Source of the DNA: Mytilus edulis
Taxonomy: Eukaryota > Mollusca > Bivalvia > Mytilida > Mytilidae
Length of the DNA: 64,000 nucleotides
Direction of reading: 5' to 3'
Assembly (NCBI RefSeq): GCF_963676685.1
Contig: NC_092346.1
Span: 77,763,821-77,827,820, forward strand
The notes beneath the pieces were generated by a model. The model was not told where the DNA came from. It did not search any database and worked only from the letters and a program-made list of their open reading frames with translations. Position numbers and translations under genes: made by a program. Shown in pieces: positions 20,314 through 41,680 of the stretch (the stretch's first letter is position 1; each line of letters begins with the position of its first letter).

Positions 20314-22865
20314 GTAGATGTAAACAAACGTTTTAAAATGTATAAAGGTAGATGTAAACAAATGTTTTAGAAGAAAAAATGCATGAATATATAAAGGTAG
20401 ATGTATACAAACGTTTTAGAAGAAAAAATGCATGAATATATAAAGGTAGATGTATACAAACGTTTTAGAAGAAAAAATGCATGAATATATAAAGGTAGAT
20501 GTATACAAACGTTTTAGAAGAAAAAATGCATGAATATATAAAGGTAGATGTATACAAACGTTTTAGAAGAAAAAATGCATGAATATATAAAGGTAGATGT
20601 ATACAAACGTTTTAGAAGAAAAAATGCATGAATATATAAAGGTAGATGTATACAAACGTTTTAGAAGAAAAAATGCATGAATATATAAAGGTAGATGTAT
20701 ACAAACGTTTTAGAAGAAAAAATGCATGAATATATAAAGGTAGATGTATACAAACGTTTTAGAAGAAAAAATGCATGTCAGAATATATAAAGGTAGATGT
20801 ATACAAACGTTTTAAAATAACTGGTTTTTTTTATGGCATGTAATTATTTTCTCTTATTAGTGTAAATTTGAAAACGACATTGTGATTTGAATCATTTTCT
20901 AATTCAACTTTTTGCTGTTAAACTTAGTCTAACATTGAATGAAAAATAAGTACTATTGTATGAGTATGACCAGTATAGGCAGTAGAATTTGAATAATATA
21001 GTAATACCACAAATGACAAAAAAAATATTTGATCACTTATGGAAAAAATACTTCAATAGGTGAAGGTTAGGTTTTGTTTCTATTAATGTAATTGAGAGTT
21101 CAGTGAGTGGACATCAGTATGACCTCAGTATGATTTTATCCACTTCAGGAAGGTTTATTTCTTATTTAAATTTCCCTCATATTTGTATGATAAGCACATG
21201 CATATGCATCCCACTATTAATAATTAATAATAAAACCAGTTAACTTTTCTCTATCTATCCATTAAGAAACAATCGAGACATTTGATAACAAAATACATTC
21301 TGATAATTATTAGTCTACAATATAGTTTACCTGGATGTAAACTTTCATTTTGATATGTATTACATTCTTGTTATTTTTTTGTAGACATGGCAGTATGATG
21401 TCAGTTGGTTATATTGTATAGACTTTTTGGGAGCAGAAGAATATGATTTTGATTCACGATACAGATTCAGAGTACGATGGAGCATACCAACAAGAAGAAA
21501 ACCAATTCCAAGAGCAACAGCTTCAGTTTATTTTTCATTTGTAGTATCAAAAATTAAACCTAAGGTAAAAAAGCTATCTGTATAATCATTTCAATCTAGA
21601 ATTTTATTATAAGGGAGATAATTGACAACAAAAATGCATCTTTCTATTAAAACATGTAAACTCTTTTTATTCTTTAAATTCAGTTTTATAGTTTTATTAA
21701 AATGTAATTGAGATTTAGGTAATTGCAAATTAACCAGCAACATGGGAGATAATCTACAGAATTATAGCCAATTGAACCTGACATTACTTTCCAGAACAGT
21801 ATAAACAATAAAAAATAAAACCAATGATTTCAGTGTTAAAGTGTTTTGAATGATATATTTTTGTCATTGAACATGTATGTTTTATATTTATTTTATTCAC
21901 TGACTATTTAAGAAAGATTTTAGTTGCTCTTATTGATAAATTATCTTCTTTTTTCAGCATTACCCAGTTGATACATACTATGTTTACGAGACACATAAGT
22001 TAGTTCACAAGTAAGTATAAATTATAAAGTTATGATAAAGCCACCTTATTTTTTGGCCCTTTAATTCTAAATGCTAATATCAAATGCATATTTCAAATTT
22101 ATACACAAGTCTACTGAATACATTTGTACCAGTAGTAAAATTTTGTTCTAACAGATTTGCTTTTAAAAATTAAAGAAATTCATATTTTTAGGAAAAAATA
22201 CCCCAATCGGGATAAGTCATGCTTCTTTACATAAAATGCACAAATGATTGAAAAACAAGGTGAATCCATTGTCTTGAAAATGTTTTTATTTGGACTGTTA
22301 TGAAACTAACAAAATAGATTATTTTGCCACATTTTTATACCCCATTTTTATTTCCCATTGATGGGCATTATGTTGTTTTTTTTACGGTTTGTCTGGCCGT
22401 CCCACGACATGTTAAATTTTTTGGTCGAGGTACTGTTAGTTTTTGATGAAGTTTAAATCCAATCAACTTGAAACTTAGTACACATGTTCCCGGTGATATG
22501 ATCTTTCTTATTTTAATGCCAAAATAGAGTTTAGACCCCAATTTCATGGTCCACTGAACATAGAAACTGTTAGTGCAAGTGGGGCATTGGTGTACTATGG
22601 AGACATTTTTGTTAAATGTGATCTTTATACAACAAGAACCATGTTAAATTTGGACAGGCAAGCCTTTGCCACTAAAGCATATTGCTAATATAAATCTTTT
22701 ATACTTGAAAATAAAATTGACCTTTTATTTCCTTGATTTTCCCATAATTAAAAATAATAATAATAAACTTGACATTTCAGACCTGGACAGTCCCGATTTA
22801 GAGAGAAATGGTTAAAGGATATTATAGAAAACAAAGTGATGATGCTGCAGATGGTGGAGTTCTAA
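20053..22865 (+). CDS. AKAP14: AKAP14-like (AKAP28 family) ciliary A-kinase anchoring protein, 192 residues in four coding exons
   Basis: AKAP14 (AKAP28) anchors the RII subunit of protein kinase A in ciliary axonemes. Coding exons: 20053-20313, 21385-21564, 21958-22010 and 22781-22865, with good donors (GTAGAT, GTAAAA, GTAAGT) and acceptors (GTAG, CAG, CAG). The frame closes to give 192 residues ending MVEF. Residues 10-28 (AKKLVDDVIESAIKRLETG) form an amphipathic helix of the RII-binding type. Family signatures are ENIKWLTIGDYSV, WLYCIDFLGAEEYDFDSRYRF, RWSIPTRRKPIPRATASVYF and FREKWLKDIIENK. The length is close to the family's. The start is the first ATG after the acceptor. It lies divergent from CDC16 and convergent to CFAP97D2. 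The end of exon 1 is duplicated into a minisatellite. The family call is from memory and strong; RII binding is inferred. Confidence 0.9.
20286..20816 (+). repeat. 49-bp minisatellite made from the exon 1 splice-donor region of AKAP14
   Basis: Nine full copies start at 20369, 20418, 20467, 20516, 20565, 20614, 20663, 20712 and 20761. The original exon-intron copy is at 20286 and a partial one is at about 20340-20368. Each copy contains AGAAGAAAAAATGCATGAAT, then ATATAAAG|GTAGATGTATAC, so each repeats the real 5' splice site. The eight copies up to 20760 appear essentially identical; the last has a 3-base TCA insertion. Confidence 0.95.
21385..21564 (+). CDS. AKAP14: AKAP14 coding exon 2
   Basis: Sixty codons, phase 0 on both sides, bounded by TTTTTTTGTAG and GTAAAA. 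It encodes the most conserved part of the protein, from TWQYDVSWLYCIDFLG to SFVVSKIKPK. Confidence 0.93.
21958..22010 (+). CDS. AKAP14: AKAP14 coding exon 3
   Basis: Seventeen codons plus two bases, CAG to GTAAGT, encoding HYPVDTYYVYETHKLVH. The split codon gives Lys with exon 4. Confidence 0.9.
22330..22640. repeat. Probable dispersed repeat in AKAP14 intron 3
   Basis: The stretch from TTTATACCCC through CGTCCCACGACATG to GTGGGGCATTGGTGTACT has the look of a dispersed bivalve repeat that I have seen in other mollusc sequence. No second copy occurs in this window, so the call rests on recall only. Confidence 0.35.
22781..22865 (+). CDS. AKAP14: AKAP14 coding exon 4 and stop
   Basis: It begins after GACATTTCAG, completes a Lys codon, and encodes PGQSRFREKWLKDIIENK followed by VMMLQMVEF and TAA (22863-22865). 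FREKWLKDIIENK is a family-conserved C-terminus. Confidence 0.92.
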
Positions 22866-22913
22866 TTCATTCCAGTCAGGAGGAAGTTCTTACGTGAATC
22901 ATGTGATCAGATA

Positions 22914-22919
22914 AATAAA
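22914..22919 (+). terminator. AKAP14 polyadenylation signal
   Basis: AATAAA lies 49 bases after the AKAP14 stop codon, a plausible position for a short 3' untranslated region. Confidence 0.55.
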
Positions 22920-23739
22920 TGTTATAAACAACAAAACTAATTTCTGTGATAAGATGAATCTTCTTTTTTATCTATATATTAATCATGTCAACAAATATTT
23001 TGGCATGTTATGATTCTTTATTTTACTTTTATATCTGCATATGCAGCATATTTTAATTTTTGAAGCAGATGGTTTAATTAGAAAGAAAAAACAATATAAC
23101 TCAATCATGAAGGAAGATATATTTATTATATTTATTGATATTTTAATTATTAAATTATTTTAAAAAACAATGTTTTATCAATTAGAAAGTTTTGCTGATG
23201 ATTCATAATTTGTTATATATTGAGAATGAATAGAAGTTCTAACGTTAGGACCTCAAAGCTCTGAAAATACCAGAAATAATCTGTATGCATTTCCCAAGTA
23301 ATTTACAATATCATTCAATAATCTGTCATTTTCAATGAGCATCAGATAGTTTTGATTTTTATTGACAGACAAATAGACAGAAGTGTTGTGTTTCTTTTGA
23401 CATTAAAAATACCACTCTCTTTATATTCAAAAGGTAAAATCACAAAAATACTGAACTCAGAGGGAAATTCAAAGCAGAAAGTCCCTAATAAAATGTCAAA
23501 ATCAAAAGCTCAAACCATTAAACGAATGGTTAACAACTGTCATATAATTGACTTGGTACAGTCATTTTATTGCTAGATTAACCTCTCACTGGTATGACAG
23601 TCACATCAAAATCCATTATATTGACAACGATGTTTGAACAAAACAAACAGACATAATACGGTAGGTAAAAATGTCATAAAATAGTGGTACAGCAGTCGAC
23701 ATTGTGTTATAGTCTTAATCACTAGAAAAACAAACACAT

Positions 23740-24095
23740 ATGTAATAAAGAAGCACAAAAGGCATATAGTCAAAGTGCATTAGCAAAAAAGAAAGACAGA
23801 AATACTAAAAATTTACAATAGCTCAATAACACAATGATAGGATGTACAAGTACAGAGCCACGTCAAATGTATCAGAGAAACACAAAAAAAGGGGGCATAT
23901 AGATAAAGCACATAAGGAAAAATGTAAGACAAAATTACAAAAATTGTAGAAAAATAGCACAATGACAGGGTATAAGTACAGAGCCACGTCATATGTATCA
24001 AAAAAACACAAAAAGGCATATAGACAAATCACATAAGCAAAAATGAAAGAAAAGAATACTAAAATAAACGAATTAGTGTAGATCAATGACACTTT
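23740..24095 (-). repeat. About three tandem copies of a roughly 127-bp unit
   Basis: ACAGAGCCACGTCA occurs at 23852 and 23978. GGCATATAG..AAA.C.CAT.AG occurs at about 23761, 23893 and 24015. The open frames seen on the minus strand here are by-products of the repeats. Sequence 22920-23740 is AT-rich with nothing recognisable. Confidence 0.7.
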
Positions 24096-24411
24096 GTATG
24101 ACGTTGCATAACTTTCGGTACATATCAGTTTGATAACTATTTTGAGGCCCTGCCCTCTACAACATGGTCCAGTGACTTTGATTTAATAAGTAACTGTTTA
24201 TGTTTAGTTAGATTGATAGTAATTACTTACAATAGATAAAAATATTGCTATAAAGTTACATTACTGTCTTAACATCTCTGCCATGCCAATTAGATCATGG
24301 TCCAGCAACTTAATAAATAAGCATTGTTGCTTTCTATCAGATTGTCTATTTCTTGTTCTATTTCAAACAGACGAGACATATCTCTAACAGTCTATTTTCT
24401 CATTTTTTTAA

Positions 24412-24850
24412 TTTTAGTTCACCTGGCCCAAAGGGCTTAGTGATCTTATCTTATCACTTGGCGACTTTTGTCTGTTAAGTCCATTAAGAAACATCTGGAC
24501 CAAATTAAACAAATAAGTTGCCATAATCATCATTGGGGTATCTTGTTTAAAGGATGACTTTCCGATGACCCTGTCTGCCAACCAAGATGGCTGGCATGGC
24601 AGAAAATAAAACATAGGTGTAAAATGCAAGTTTTATCTATTATTTTGAAAACCATTTTGAAATTAGAAAAGCTGACCACTTCAACAGAGTTCAGATTGTT
24701 GAGCTGTACCAATTGGTCATTGACATCAAAACTGTTAGTTAATTGCTTATTAGAGATATTGCCCTTTGATTGTGACTTTAACCAATTTTTAGCAATTTTT
24801 TCCTTTTATCTTATGAACTATAATAGATAGATAGAAACTTAAATTATTAA
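24412..24850. repeat. Fragment related to the CACCTGGCC...GGTGAGCT repeat family
   Basis: TAGTTCACCTGGCCCAAAGGGC at 24417 resembles the terminal hairpin of the elements at 28800-30188 and 34205-34557. The remainder is unrecognised and holds no gene. Confidence 0.35.
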
Positions 24851-24944
24851 TATGATCAGCAAGACAAGATCAACATTTAAGACAATAAGGAGGAAATTTT
24901 CTGACAACTTCTTATTGGACTAATTGCACTTTAATGATGATTTT

Positions 24945-26005
24945 TATACGCCTGCAAAAATTGAAAAATTTTTGGTCGTATATTGGTATCACGTTGGCGT
25001 CATCGTCGTCTTCCCAGGACATTTGGTTTTCGCACAATAACTTTAGTATAAGTAAATAGAAATCTATGAAATTTAAACACAAGGTTCATGACCACAAAAG
25101 GAAGGTTGGGATTGATTTTGGGAGTTTTGGTCCAAACAGTTTAGGAATAAGGGGCAAAAAAAAGGTCCCAAATAAGCATTTTCTTGGTTTTTGCACAATA
25201 ACTTTAGTATAAGTAAATAGAAATCTATGAAATTTTAACACAAGGTTTATGACCACAAAAGAAAGGTTGGGATCGATTTTGGGAGTTTTGGTCCCAACAG
25301 TTTAGGAATTAGGGGCCAAAAGGGTCCAAAATTAAACTTTGTTTGATTTCATCAAAAAATGAATTATTGGGGTTCTTTGATATGCCAAATCTAACTGTGT
25401 ATTTAGATTCTTAATTTTTAGTCCTGTTTCCAAATTGGTCTACATTGAGGTCTGAAGGGTCCAAAATTAAACTTAGTTTGATTTTAACAAAAATTGAATT
25501 CTCAAGGTTCTTTGATATGCTGAATCTAAACATGTACTTAGATTTTTGATTATGGGCCCAGTTTTCAAGTTGGTCCAAATCAGGGTCCAAAAATTAAACT
25601 TTTGCTTGATTTCAACAAAAATTGAATATATGGGGTTCTTCAATATGCTGAATCTAACCATATATTTAGATTTTTAATATTTGGGTCCGGTTATCAAATT
25701 GGTCCACATTGAGGTCTAAAATTGAACATTATTTGATTTTATCAAAAATTGAATTCTTGGGGTTCTATGATATGCTGAATCTAACCATGTATTTAGAATT
25801 TAGATATTGGACCATAATAGGTAAATGTCCAATTTAAAAATTTTAAGTTTAAGTTCTTAGAACACGTTCATTCTGTGTCAGAAACCTATGTTGTGTCAAC
25901 TATTTAATCACAATCAAAATTCAGAGCTGTATCAAGCTTAAATGTTGTGCCCATTCTTGCCCCAACTGTTCAGGGTTCAACCTCTGCGGTTGTATAAGGC
26001 TGTGG
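24945..26005. repeat. Composite dispersed repeat with internal 160-bp and about 128-bp duplications
   Basis: GCACAATAACTTTAGTATAA starts at 25033 and 25193 (160-bp period). A second module, TTGGGGTTCTTTGATATGC-like, recurs near 25361, 25497, 25624 and 25751. The segment begins near TTTATACGCCTGCAA and ends near GCGGTTGTATAAGG, which are weakly inverted ends. No coding sequence is supported. Confidence 0.7.
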
Positions 26006-26639
26006 TTACCATTTTTTTTGCATTTTGCCTCAAATGATAAAAAATATATTAGATAAACAGAAAATTTAATAAATAAAAAAGATAACCAAGGCAAGATTCA
26101 CGAACTAGTTAACGTTTGCTGACATAGTTGGTAGACTGTCACTCTTAATAGGTGGTACTGCCCTTAAATGAAGATTTTTTGTAACCCTTTTTTTGTGTTT
26201 TGAGCTAAGTCTAAAGAAGATAGAAACTAAACAGACAAAATAATCAGTAATACAAGATAAAACAAGAGATTTTGTCATGAATTCTATTCTTATCTACAAT
26301 GGACAGAGTCTTTTGTTGAATATGCACATAGACCTCTAAGGTACTACTCAATGAAAATGAATAAAATCTTGAACAACATTTTCTGTTTGGATATTATTTG
26401 CTTGAGTATTGATTGTAAATACAATTTAAAAAAAAACATGTCACTTCCCTTAATAGGATTTAAGATGTTTGCCATTCAAGCACTAGTTCTTCTTTTTGTC
26501 ACAAAATAATTGAGTGAAAACCTAGAAACCAAAATCAAATAAATATTAATATTTGTTAAATTAAAGTACACCCTTTACAGTTTCAGGTTGTTGAGAAGGT
26601 AAAGATAACAAGGAAAACTGTTTGTATATTAAAGTCTTA

Positions 26640-27085
26640 ATTTTTCAGAAGGTAGACTTCTTGGATGCCTCATAGCTTGTATGCATATGTCTTATGTTAC
26701 AAAGTTGCCTTCTGTCATATGATCAATATGCTTAATCTCATTTTCATGGTTCATTGACTGGTTGATATTATATTTAATGCGAAATAATCACTTATTCTGA
26801 GTAAAAGAATAACTTTATTCATTTATGGAATTGATGAAAGGTCAACATGTCCTGCAATCAGAAGTCATTAAACCTTGACTTAATTTCATGGAGCATATTC
26901 AAGGTTAAGTTTGTGTGTCAAGTCCAATATCAGATACTATAAGCAATATATCAACTATATTTAGTGTGTTGGATTATTGTAAGGTGTACATGCTAGATTG
27001 GAAGTTTTCATCTGACCTCATTTCATGGTTCAGTGGTCAATGTTAAGTATTTGTGATTTTTGTTAGTTTTTTAGATACTGTAAGC
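26640..27085 (+). repeat. Diverged copy of the repeat family at 51070-52100
   Basis: Shared modules are AGAAGGTAGACTTCTTGGATG, CTCATTTTCATGGTTCA and AAGGTGTACATG, followed by CATCTGACCTCA.TTCATGGTTCAGTGGTCAATGTTAAG. They occur in the same order as in the 51 kb copy but with fewer units. Confidence 0.65.
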
Positions 27086-27999
27086 AACTTATTAGTTGTA
27101 TTTGAGTGGAATGTTTATATATATTGAGGACATACCAGTTATGTGCAACTTCTTACAATATCTTACCATATCATTATGTCCTGATACACATTTTAATATG
27201 CACCCACCATGCCATATATCACCGTCCCTTGGGGCTTCCTGCAGTTAAGCTAGATATATTTAGCCTACTCACAGAATTCTTTTTTGTTACTTTCTAGAGG
27301 TGTGCCTGAGTCGAAGGTTTTATATATATTTCTATATATATACAAATTTATGAAAACTTGTTTCTTATTTGTGTTTGTAACTATGCATACTGTATTGTTT
27401 ATTATATTTGTAAAAATAATATTATAATGATATTATATATGCATTAATTATGCTCCTTGTGAGCCCATTTGATGGAAATAAAGCATCTTCTTTTATATAA
27501 AAATAAGAGTGTCGATGAGACAACTCTCCATCAGACATAAATTAGATAGAAGTTTATGAATATAGGCCACTGAATGGCCTTTGACAATGAGCAAAACCCA
27601 TACTGCACAGTCAGCTATAGAAGGCCCCAAATGACAAATGTAAAACAATTCCAACCAGAAAACTAAAGGCATAATTTAATTATGATCAAAACAATGAACG
27701 AAAAAAAAGAATGTTTACAGCAACAAATGACAAACACTGAATTACACAAGTTATGAAAAACAGTAAAAACAACAAACACTCAATTCAACAGCCTAAACTT
27801 TTTCGTAGAAAATAAAGTTTTTCTTTCCTTATTGTAACTACTGAGTATAATGACCTCATTTTATTTTATTATATTGAGACATATTCTATTAAGAAGTTGC
27901 AGATAGTGTAAAAGTTTCTCTCCTGTCCATCAATAATTCACAAAACTATGTCCCTTTACCTTAGTAATAAACAGCTGCGCCATGAGCGCATGATACGCC
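27086..27999. other. AT-rich intergenic stretch with a dispersed-repeat-like segment
   Basis: No gene is seen. At 27500-27700 there is a segment (GAGACAACTCTCCATC, AAGGCCCCAAATGACAAATG) that resembles dispersed mussel repeats. Related wording occurs near 7830-8020 and, in the other orientation, near 44460-44570. Confidence 0.4.
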
Positions 28000-28430
28000 C
28001 GATGACTTGTGTGGAAGTTTTATGCAATAATCATAAATCGTTTTTGAGATACAGCGCGACATGTAAAAAAACCCTCCCCCTTTTTTACAAAATACTCAAA
28101 AACTCAAAAATGAAATTTTGAATCATCACCAAAAAGTATACAGATATTAAGATTAATATATCCAAGAAGTGTGTAAAGTTTTAAGCAATAATCAAGAAAC
28201 GTTTTTGAGATACGGTGCGACATGTGAAAAAAAACACACCCCTGTTTTAGTTACAAAGTGCTGTAACTCAAAAAGTTTAAATCCTATTTTCACCAAAAAG
28301 TATACAGATCATTTGACCATCATAAGAAACAACTATATTAAGTTTCATGAAATTTGGATAAGTCGTTCTCAAGTTATGGTGCGACATGTTAACGCCGGAC
28401 AGACACCGGACATTTGTATACCATAATAGC
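28000..28430 (+). repeat. Direct repeats of about 163 bp
   Basis: CGTTTTTGAGATAC.G.GCGACATGT occurs at about 28038 and 28200. A third, diverged TCAAGTTATGGTGCGACATGT occurs near 28368. The open frame at 28169-28426 follows the repeat and is not convincing as a gene. Confidence 0.6.
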
Positions 28431-28606
28431 GTATAAAAATGGGTCCATGAGCAACCGTAGATATACTTTCAGAATGCGTGCTCTAGAAAAACCATACATC
28501 CATCTCTCTATATGACTGCCTAGTCTTGTTTCACAAATTTTGCCAGATTTTTATTAGCAATTTCTTGGACAAGCTCGAAAATCAGTGCATATCAATTATT
28601 ATTAAT

Positions 28607-30448
28607 ATGGGGACGGAGTCCCCAATAACGGTAGAAAAATCAATCAAAAAAAAAAAAAAAAAAAATGGGGAAAATTTCCCGAATTTTTCATTCTACTAAT
28701 GAACTCAAAATCGTTAACTTTTTTTTTCAGATCTACTTCCTGTTCCGGTTTTTTTCCGCTTTTGCGCAGATATCAGTCTTGTTTGCATGAGACTTTGAAA
28801 CAAGAGGCTCTCAAGAGCCTGAATCGCTCACCTGAATTTTTTTGGTTTAATCTCTCATCAATGATTATTTTGGCTTTTCAATTTATTGAAATGTTCTTTG
28901 AATCGTCCTATTTTCTTCAAAAGCAAAAAAAAATCATTTTCTCCTATGTTCTATTTTAGCCATAGGAGCTATGTTTCTTGACATACAAGGAAATGAAATA
29001 TAAAATTTATACTAGATACTCTGAAACTCTGAAACTCATTTAGCCTAAGTTTGGCTGAAATTGATACAGCAGTTTCATAAGAGAAGATTTTTTAAAGTAA
29101 GTCAACATGATGAACAAATTGTGAAAAAAGTCTTTAAAGGGCAATAACTCCTAAAGAGGTCAATTGACAATTTTGGTCAAATTGACTTATTTGTAGATCT
29201 TACTTTGCTGATCATATTTGCTGTTTACAGTTTATCTTTATCTATAATAATATTCAAGATAATGACCAAAAACTGCAAAATTTCCTTAAAATGACCAATT
29301 AAGTGGCAGCAACCCAACAATTGGATGTTTGATTCATCTGAAAATTTCAGGGCTGATAGATATTGACCTAATGAACATTTTTACTCCATGTCAGATTTGC
29401 TCTTAAGGCTTTCGTTTTTGAGATATAAGCCAAAAACTGCATTTGACCCCTATGTTCTATTTTAAGTAACGGCGGCCATGTTTTTTGACGGATCAAAAAT
29501 CAAAGCACACACTTTGTGCAGGATAATCTAAGGAACAACCATGCTAAGTTTTAACCAAATCCATTCAGTAGTTTCAGAGGAGAAGATTTTTTAAAGTTAG
29601 CAAATATGATGAACAAATTGTGAAAAATTGTCATTAAAGGACAATAACCCCTTAAGGGGTTAATTGACAATTTTGGTCATATTAACTTATTTGTAGATCT
29701 TACTTTGCTGATCTTTTTTGCTGTTTACAGTTTATCTTTATCTATAATAATATTCAAGATAATGACCAAAAACTGCAAAATTTCCTTAAAATTACCAATT
29801 AAGTGGCAGCAACCCAACAATGGTTTGTTTGATTCATCTGAAAATTTCAGGGCTGATAGATCTTGACCTAATGAACATTTTTAATCCATGTCAGATTTGC
29901 TCTAAATGCTTTCGTTTTTGAGATATAAGCCAAAAACTGCATTTGACCCCTATGTTCTATTTTAAGTAACGGCGGCCATGTTTTTTGACGGATCAAAAAT
30001 CGAAGCGCACATTTTGTGCAGGATATACTAAGGAACAATCATTTTAAGTTTCATTCAAATCCATTCAGTAGTTTCAGAGGAGAAGATGTTTGAAAAATTG
30101 TTAACGACGACGACGACGACGTCGACGACGACGACGGACGCCAAGTGATGAGAAAAGCTCACATGGCCTTTTAGGCCAGGTGAGCTAAAAATTTATATTT
30201 ATCAGTCTTGTAAAATATAAGATTGGATCTCAATACAAATTCAATTTTAATAATTGTTTGATATGAAAAAACGTTACCTGATGAAAGTGTTTCTTTTGTT
30301 TACATCGAATATGACGTTACAACTTAAAGAACGTCACAGCTAATTCCCTAACAACAGAATCAAAATCGGGAACGTTTCGTACGATATTTCGGTTTCTTTT
30401 ATCAACGTGATTGAATTAAAAAATAATACATACAGACTTCGTCCCCAT
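28607..30448. mobile_element. Inverted-repeat element with ATGGGGACGGAGTC ends, split by a second element
   Basis: ATGGGGACGGAGTC (28607-28620) mirrors GACTTCGTCCCCAT (30435-30448) with one mismatch. The flanking parts 28621-28798 and 30189-30434 would form a roughly 450-bp element if the internal 28800-30188 segment were removed. No transposase frame is seen. Confidence 0.7.
28800..30188. mobile_element. Nested element with terminal hairpins and a 500-bp internal duplication
   Basis: The left end has the hairpin AGGCTCTCAAGAGCCT then GCTCACCTG. The right end has AGCTCACATGGCC, TTTTA, then GGCCAGGTGAGCT and TAAAAAT. ATTTGACCCCTATGTTCTAT recurs exactly 500 bp apart (29441 and 29941), showing an internal direct duplication. 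An (ACG)n run lies at 30104-30139. A shorter copy of the family is at 34205-34557. Confidence 0.72.
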
Positions 30449-32573
30449 TCACAGGTTATGCCTGCCTCATATTAGAATTATGTTCTTTTGGAATGTAATT
30501 GTGTTTTAAGATACCTCCCACTTAATTATTTGTCAGATTTTTGTGAAATTTATTTCAAATGTTACAAGGTCTTATAAATGTTCCATTAATAGTGTTTTTA
30601 AGAAAAATTATTGAAATTGTGGTTAATTGAAAAGTTTATACGAAACCAAACAAAATTTCATCAGAGTTATTGCCCTTTTACAGATAAAATTTGTGCATCA
30701 GCAGGGACATTGGGACTTTACAATGGTATTTCATTCAACCTCTAACACCATGACTAACACAAAATATAAACTATCATATTGCTTGATTTGAAGAGACACT
30801 ATGCAAGGTTCTTTTTTAAGGATAAATACAAAAAATGTATTCCATCAAAAACGGGCAATAGTAAATGTATGACAAAAGAGAGAAAAATACATGTAGAAAA
30901 TTTGTTTTATTAAAATTTATAAAGACAAACATATGAAAGAATAAAACACAGATATGGATTGATAAATATAGGCCACAGCATTGCATATCAGCTGGATGAT
31001 TTTAATTAGCACTTAGCTCATTAGATATCTTTGTAGTACTTCCCAATATATATGATTACAGATGAAAAATAAATATTCTGAAAGACGAAAGTTCATAATA
31101 ATATACATAGGAAAGATTACAAAATGTTTTTAATATTATGTTCTATTTCTTCATAATCAAAATTCAAATTTCATGTATGAGTTGTGAACAAAGCTAAATG
31201 GTTTTAAATAATATGTTCATCTGTATTGGCAGTTACTCTTAGTTGTAAGAGGTATTGCAAAAAACATCCTCCAGTTGACAATATCACAATGATACATACA
31301 ACTGAGTATCAGACATGTTCTATAATGAAGATAGACACAGATAATTCTGTTATAACGGGAGATTGATATGTATAATTATAAATAAGGTATTAATTTTGGT
31401 AAAAATTTGCTCAGTTAATACTTATTTCAACAATATAAATTCATTTTTATTTTTGTACAAAAAGATAATTTGAAGAAAAAAATCTACTCACAAAAAATCT
31501 TATTATTATGGCTCTGATTAGATTATCACAAGTGCATGTCAATGACAATACTGTAATATATTAACAAATATTCAAACAAATAAATTTAGAAAAACAAATG
31601 CAAAACAAAGTCCAAATTTCATATTTTCACATATTTTCCACTGTCTGAGTGTAGTTAAAACTTTTTTCCTGTTTTGGTCAATTGTTTTGTACTTTAGATA
31701 TTGGATACAAGCAAACTTTAGAGTTAATTAAATGTTTTTACTATGCACGACCAAATTAAGACAGAATATTTCTGCCATAAGTTTGTGTATAAAATCATGC
31801 TTATAAGTTATATATATATATAATATATATTTAAATAGCTTATATAAAATAGTGTAAAATTAACATAAGACAATAAGAAATACCTTTTTTGCTTATAAAG
31901 CAGTTTGATTTACAATAAACTAACAAATTAATAAACTAAAGCATCATTCATTATGAGCAAAGACGACAACAATATCACAGCACAAAAGTAATACTAATTA
32001 TGTATACAACATAAAGTACAGAATAAATATAAAATTTAATATAAAAAAAAACTTGACAGAGATGGTCAAGTGAGAAACTTTGGTCATTTTCATTTTAATA
32101 GCAATTGACCTTTAAAAAATAACCAGGACCACACTTACTTTGGTAAAAAGCAATAACGATTACATAAAATCTGCTTCTCAGGCACTTTTCAAATTGTTCG
32201 TATAAAACAATGATTTTTATCTTTGGTATAAAGATTGAAATTGATCAAATAATTTGGATTTATAGAAACATTAAATTTTGGATATTATCATAGAGACAAT
32301 GTTCGTTCAAAATCTCTATTTTTATTTTATATAACTTGATAAAAGCAATTAGTCACTTGCTTCACTTTAACATGTAACAATTGGAGACAATCTATTCCTT
32401 TCTTAATATTTGGTGCTCTTGTTATTTCAATTTTTTAAGAGCATTAGATATGATGTAGTACTTCTACAAGCTTGCTAATATATACATCTATTTACCCTGG
32501 TGTTATTTTATATTACAGTGTAGTCTATCCCTGCAAATCCCTATTATGAGCTAAATATATGATTTATGAACAT
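30449..32573. other. AT-rich region downstream of CFAP97D2
   Basis: No gene and no element with clear ends is seen. It may include long 3' untranslated sequence of CFAP97D2. A short TA run is at 31811-31828. Confidence 0.4.
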
Positions 32574-32579
32574 TTTATT
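32574..32579 (-). terminator. Candidate CFAP97D2 polyadenylation signal
   Basis: AATAAA on the minus strand about 280 bases after the stop codon. Other such hexamers occur further on in this AT-rich region, so the choice is tentative. Confidence 0.3.
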
Positions 32580-32858
32580 ACCAGATGTTTTCATGATCTA
32601 TTTCTATTCAGACAGTTTACATGTAACAAACCAGCCTTTAAAATTTTCAGAATGTTATAAATAATTTATACATGTAATGATTAGAAGTAAATCATCAAAA
32701 CATGAAATTAAATGTAACCATATAAGGTTAAAGACAGCTCAATTAAAGTCAGCGCCAGATCAGATGACACATCTAAGAAGACTTTATGGAAATAACATGC
32801 TAACATTCATTCATCCATTCAACTGGTGTCAATTTTACATTCATGTCAAAACATTCTC

Positions 32859-41596
<8,738 letters not shown>

Positions 41597-41680
41597 CTTG
41601 CTTCTGTTTACAATCCACACTACTGTTTCACACAATTTCCCTGTCAATGTTCAATGTGCTAACCACGTGATCAAGCCAAA

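Noticed and set aside
30104..30139. CRISPR-like or coding (ACG)n repeat
   Set aside because: It is a triplet microsatellite within a dispersed element. There are no spacers and no reading frame of interest.
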